A DNA stretch of 64,000 bases from AP-15 sp963777435 (GTDB taxonomy: Bacteria > Pseudomonadota > Alphaproteobacteria > ATCC43930 > CGMCC-115725), in assembly GCA_963777435.1 (NCBI GenBank), contig CAVZQT010000001.1, forward strand, positions 620,001-684,000, in the 5' to 3' direction. This document shows, piece after piece, positions 60,498-64,000 of this stretch (the stretch's first letter is position 1; every line of letters starts with the position of its first letter). The notes beneath the pieces are model-generated. The model did not search any database, had not been told where the DNA came from, and was given only the letters and a program-made list of their open reading frames with translations. The position numbers were made by a program, and so were the translations under genes.

Positions 60498-61267
60498 TTA
60501 TTGCGGTTTCTTTGATGTATCAGGCATAGCCCCCACAAGGTCAGATCCGGGTCGACCGAGTCGATGACATCAGTCGCGCCGTCAAATAGCGGCGCCAGGC
60601 CTCCGGTCGCCACCACCCCCATCGCTTCGCCACGTTCGTGGCGGATGCGCCGCACCAGCCCCTCGATCAGCCCGACATAACCCCAAAAGATGCCCGACTG
60701 CATGCACGCCACCGTGCTGGTGCCGATAACTTTCTCGGTACGAGCAATCGGCACGCTGGGCAGCTTCGCCGCGGCCATCGCCAGCGCTTGCAATGATAGG
60801 TTGATGCCGGGTGCGATCACGCCGCCGCGATAATTGCCCTCGGGATCGACCACATCGAAGGTCGTAGCGGTCCCGAAATCGACCACGATCAGGGGCCCCT
60901 TGTAGCGTTCATGCGCCGCCACCGTATTGACAAGGCGGTCGGCGCCGACCTCCTCCGGCCGATCGACCAGAGAGCGAGCGCCGATCGCAAGCCCCGCATC
61001 CCCGACGACTTGCGGTTCGCTGTGGCAATATTCGCGGCACAGCCGGCGCAAGTTGAAGTTCGCTTCGGGGACGACGCTGGCGATGATCGTACCATCGATC
61101 ATGCTTCGCGATAGGCCGTGGAGCCCGAGGAGATGATCAAGCCAAACGACATATTCGTCGGCAGTACGGCGCGCGTCGGTTGCGGCGCGCCACTTGCCGG
61201 TCAAGCGCACGCCATCCCACACGGCAAACACCGTATTCGTGTTATTGGCGTTGACCGCGAGCAGCAT
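60494..61267 (-). CDS. coaX: type III pantothenate kinase
   Basis: First step of CoA biosynthesis, 257 residues. Landmarks: MLLAVNANNTNTVFAVWDG (phosphate loop), EEVGADRLVNTVAAHERYKG, VVDFGTATTFDVVDPEGNYRGGVIAPG (catalytic Asp in DFGTATT), and a GIFWGYVGLIEGLV C-terminal motif. Lies between birA and rnj. Confidence 0.95.
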   Translation of the reverse strand: MLLAVNANNTNTVFAVWDGVRLTGKWRAATDARRTADEYVVWLDHLLGLHGLSRSMIDGTIIASVVPEANFNLRRLCREYCHSEPQVVGDAGLAIGARSLVDRPEEVGADRLVNTVAAHERYKGPLIVVDFGTATTFDVVDPEGNYRGGVIAPGINLSLQALAMAAAKLPSVPIARTEKVIGTSTVACMQSGIFWGYVGLIEGLVRRIRHERGEAMGVVATGGLAPLFDGATDVIDSVDPDLTLWGLCLIHQRNRNK

Positions 61268-61276
61268 CTGGCCTCG

Positions 61277-62035
61277 CTAACGTGCCGGGAACACGTCGCC
61301 GGCCGAAATCCGCCGCTGCTCGCCCCGAACCTCCAGCAGCAGCACTCCCCGTTGATCTATGTCAACAAATCTTCCGTGCAAGGTCGCGGTGTCGAGCCGG
61401 ACCCGAATTGGCTCGCCCAGCGCGAAGGCGCGCGCCCGCCAGGCATCGCGCACCGGGCCAAACCCCTCTTCACGCCAGCGCTGCGTCCAAGACTGGAAAT
61501 GCCGGGCAAACGCTGCCAACGCCGTTTCCGGCGGCGGCGCCGGCATTCCTTCAGCGCCGAGCGACGTCGCCGGAAACTCGGTGTCGAGGGGCGCCGAAGC
61601 GAGATTAACCCCGATGCCGACGATCACAAAGGCTAAACTCCCGTTCTCGCCGGTTTCCGATTCGAGCAGGATGCCGGCGATTTTGCTTCCTCCCGCCAGC
61701 ACATCGTTCGGCCATTTGTAGGCGATCGAGGGGAGGGCAGGGGCCAGCTCCGACAGCGCCTGACCGACGCCCAAGGCCGCGACAAAGGCGAGCTGCGCCG
61801 CAGCTTCAAGCGCGCAGGCTGGGCGCAAGATGATCGAGGCATAAAGATTACCGGGCGGCGAGGACCAATAGCGGCCGCGGCGGCCGCGTCCGGCGGTCTG
61901 CTGCAACCCGCAAACGATTGTTCCTTCCGCGGCTCCCGTGCGGGCGAGTTCTTTGGCTTCATCATTGGTGCTGGCGACGGTCTCGCGCACAATCAGCCGA
62001 TACGCCGCCGGGAGCAGCGGCGGCGACACTGTCAT
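61277..62035 (-). CDS. birA: biotin-[acetyl-CoA-carboxylase] ligase
   Basis: Attaches biotin to biotin-carboxyl-carrier protein. A 252-residue protein with TVASTNDEAKELAR, QQTAGRGRRGRYWSSPPGNL (biotin/ATP loop), and KWPNDVLAGGSKIAGILLE. It lacks the N-terminal DNA-binding domain of E. coli BirA, so it is a monofunctional enzyme. The ATG overlaps the nuoN stop by four bases. Confidence 0.95.
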   Translation of the reverse strand: MTVSPPLLPAAYRLIVRETVASTNDEAKELARTGAAEGTIVCGLQQTAGRGRRGRYWSSPPGNLYASIILRPACALEAAAQLAFVAALGVGQALSELAPALPSIAYKWPNDVLAGGSKIAGILLESETGENGSLAFVIVGIGVNLASAPLDTEFPATSLGAEGMPAPPPETALAAFARHFQSWTQRWREEGFGPVRDAWRARAFALGEPIRVRLDTATLHGRFVDIDQRGVLLLEVRGEQRRISAGDVFPAR

Positions 62036-63483
62036 CGCGCAAACAATGAGGCAGCGGCGACTTCAGCGCCGCCGATGACCGGGCCCGGCACCAGAAAGAA
62101 CAGCAGGGTTACCAGCGCTGTGACCACGACGACACCTTTCAGCTCGCCGGCAAACGGTGTGTCGAAGGCCCCCACCGGATCATCGAAATACATGACCTTG
62201 ACGACGCGAAAATAATAAAACGCGCCGATGACGCTGGTAACGACGCCGATCACCGCCAGCCCCGTAAGATGGGCGTCGATCGCCGCGAGGAAAATATAGA
62301 GCTTTCCAAAAAAGCCAGCAGTCGGCGGCAATCCTGCCAGAGAGAACATGAAAATCGCCAATGCGAGCGCCAGGCTTGGATGGGTGCGCGACAACCCGGA
62401 GAGATCGGCGATCTCCTCGAGCGCCCGGCCCTGCCGCCGCATACAAAGGATAACCGCCCAGGTGCCGACGGTCATCACCAGATAGATTGCGAGATAGACG
62501 AGTATGCCGCGGATCCCAGCCGCGGTTCCGGCGGCGAGCCCGATCAGCGCATAGCCGACATGGCCGATCGAGCTGTAAGCCATCAGGCGCTTGATGTTGC
62601 GTTGAGCGACCGCGGCGACCGAGCCGAGAATCATCGAAGCGATCGAGATAAAGACAATGATCTGGCGCCACTCGCCGATCAATGGACCGAACGGATCGAT
62701 CATGACGCGGATAAATAACGCGAACGCCGCAAGCTTTGGGGCGACGGCGAAAAATGCGCTGACCGGCGTCGGCGCGCCCTCGTAGACATCGGGTGTCCAC
62801 ATATGAAACGGCACTGCCGAAATCTTAAAGGCCAAACCAGCAACGACGAAGGCTAGCCCGACGATTACGCCTTGCGATACCGGCGCATTTCCGGTGAAGA
62901 GATGCAATAGATCAACGAAGCCGGTGGTGCCCGCAAATCCGTAGACGAGCGAAATACCATAGAGCAGGATCCCAGAAGACAGAGCGCCCAAAACAAAGTA
63001 TTTTAGTCCGGCCTCGCTCGACCGAGATGAATCTCGATTGAAACTCGCGGTCACATAGAGCGCTAGATTCTGTAATTCGAGACCGAGATAAAGGATAATC
63101 AGGTCGTTCGCCGATATCATTACCATCATGCCGGTGGTCGACAGCATGACGAGAATAGGAAATTCGAAGCGCGCGATCCTTTCTTCTTCGTTGTATTGAA
63201 AGCTCATCAGGATAGCAAGGGCTGAGCCGATCAGCACCAGCGACTTCATAAAGAGCGCAAAGGCGTCGTTGACGAACGTGCCGTAAAAGCCGACGCGACG
63301 TTCACCGCCGGCCGCGATTTCAACTATGAACACAACGGCGAGCGCGGCGATCGCGAGCCAGGATATGAGCTGCGTCGATCGCTCACCGCGAAAGGCGCCC
63401 AATATCAGCAGCGCCATTGCCAGAACGGCGAGGACAATCTCCGGGACCGCCGGAGCGATGTCGGGGAAGGCGAAATGGGCCAT
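62032..63483 (-). CDS. nuoN: NADH-quinone oxidoreductase subunit N
   Basis: Proton-pumping membrane subunit of complex I, 483 residues, about 14 membrane segments. Core motifs: ISANDLIILYLGLELQNLALYV, GLAFKISAVPFHMWTPDVYEGAP and RNIKRLMAYSSIGHVGYALIG. ATG at 63483 is the true start; the longer frame from 63528 runs into the nuoM end. Follows nuoM by ten bases. Confidence 0.96.
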   Translation of the reverse strand: MAHFAFPDIAPAVPEIVLAVLAMALLILGAFRGERSTQLISWLAIAALAVVFIVEIAAGGERRVGFYGTFVNDAFALFMKSLVLIGSALAILMSFQYNEEERIARFEFPILVMLSTTGMMVMISANDLIILYLGLELQNLALYVTASFNRDSSRSSEAGLKYFVLGALSSGILLYGISLVYGFAGTTGFVDLLHLFTGNAPVSQGVIVGLAFVVAGLAFKISAVPFHMWTPDVYEGAPTPVSAFFAVAPKLAAFALFIRVMIDPFGPLIGEWRQIIVFISIASMILGSVAAVAQRNIKRLMAYSSIGHVGYALIGLAAGTAAGIRGILVYLAIYLVMTVGTWAVILCMRRQGRALEEIADLSGLSRTHPSLALALAIFMFSLAGLPPTAGFFGKLYIFLAAIDAHLTGLAVIGVVTSVIGAFYYFRVVKVMYFDDPVGAFDTPFAGELKGVVVVTALVTLLFFLVPGPVIGGAEVAAASLFAR

Positions 63484-63493
63484 CCGCACCTCC

Positions 63494-64000
63494 CTAGGGC
63501 AGGGCCGCGTGGCGCAGGCCCGCGGCATTGGTGGCGGCGGTTACCTGTTCGACGACGTGATTGACCGATGCCTGGATCGGGCGCAGGAAGGAGCTCGGGT
63601 AAATTCCCATCCACAACACCACCAGGATCAATGGCGCGAAGATTGCCTTTTCCCGCAAACTCAAATCGAGAATACCGCGCAAATCAGCGCGGGTCAGTGT
63701 GCCGAATATGACGCGCCGGTAGAGATACAGCATGTAAGCTGGGGCAAGGAACAGTGCCGTTGCCGCAAGGAAGCATTCGAGCGTGCTGACCCTGAACGTG
63801 CCGAGCAGGATCAGGAACTCGCCGACAAAGCCGCTGGTTCCGGGCAATCCGATCGACGCCAAAGTGAAGACCATGAAGACAAACGCGTAGGCCGGCATGC
63901 GCTCGACCAAGCCGCCAAACCGCGCAATTTCGTGCGTGTGCAGCCGGTCATAAAGCACCCCGACGCACAAAAACAGGGCACCCGAGACAAGCCCATGGCT
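63494..64000 (-). CDS. nuoM: NADH-quinone oxidoreductase subunit M, 3' end
   Basis: C-terminal ~168 residues of the proton-pumping NuoM subunit. It shows SHGLVSGALFLCVGVLYDRL and HTHEIARFGGLVERMPAYAF, then FTLASIGLPGTSGFVGEFLI. The frame is open to the window edge, so the N-terminal part lies outside. It is followed by nuoN, as usual. Confidence 0.95.
   Translation of the reverse strand, partial: SHGLVSGALFLCVGVLYDRLHTHEIARFGGLVERMPAYAFVFMVFTLASIGLPGTSGFVGEFLILLGTFRVSTLECFLAATALFLAPAYMLYLYRRVIFGTLTRADLRGILDLSLREKAIFAPLILVVLWMGIYPSSFLRPIQASVNHVVEQVTAATNAAGLRHAALP

Overview
The window looks like chromosomal DNA of a GC-rich alphaproteobacterium, probably Rhodospirillales-like. This rests on gene order: dnaX-ybaB-recR, glyQ-glyS-ppdK, and nuoM-nuoN-birA-coaX-rnj-mce-DUF1467, plus a DUF2852 gene. 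The exact genus cannot be read from the sequence.

Layout. 0-3.3 kb (+): 3' part of dnaX, ybaB, a rubredoxin and a pirin, then recR. 3.4-11 kb: metabolic genes (acyl-CoA:carboxylate CoA-transferase, DUF1326/DUF2182 pair, acyl-CoA dehydrogenase, D-2-hydroxyglutarate dehydrogenase-like flavoprotein, HbpS/GlcG-like secreted protein). 11-15.2 kb: a lower-GC accessory patch with a DUF2971 gene, two serine-recombinase tails lacking the catalytic half, small secreted proteins and a remnant resembling the N-terminus of an MmeI-type methyltransferase. 15.2-22.6 kb: Ldh-type dehydrogenase, lipoprotein, three glycosyltransferases and a frame-broken GMC oxidoreductase with its Tat-signal partner. 22.7-32.5 kb: a TetR regulator with two similar palindromes, DUF2852, enoyl-CoA hydratase, a broken AIPR phage-defence gene, and an acyl-CoA operon. 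33-40.4 kb (-): a six-gene operon of glycosyltransferases plus an asparagine synthetase-like gene, with adjoining or 4-nt overlapping reading frames, probably for a surface glycan. 40.4-53.7 kb: housekeeping (YgfZ, PpdK, GlyS, GlyQ, S49 protease, TrmN6-like methyltransferase, polyprenyl diphosphate synthase, tRNA-Pro, MFS transporter). 53.9-57.4 kb (-): a GRRM/triceptide-type RiPP cluster. 57.5-64 kb (-): tag, DUF1467, mce, rnj, coaX, birA, nuoN and the 3' end of nuoM.

The most interesting system is the RiPP cluster: two paralogous secreted-looking precursors (grrA-like) share an identical ten-residue leader segment at the same position, and each ends in eight W-x-N motifs in different spacing. 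They are followed by a radical SAM/SPASM enzyme (grrM-like), a translationally coupled secreted protein of unknown function and a small lytic transglycosylase.

A caution for the reader: several conserved genes (rnj, mce, DUF2852, probably ispB, and the GMC locus) are split by single-base shifts. Some of these are probably sequence errors rather than biology. The AIPR gene, with both a frameshift and a nonsense codon, looks more like true decay.
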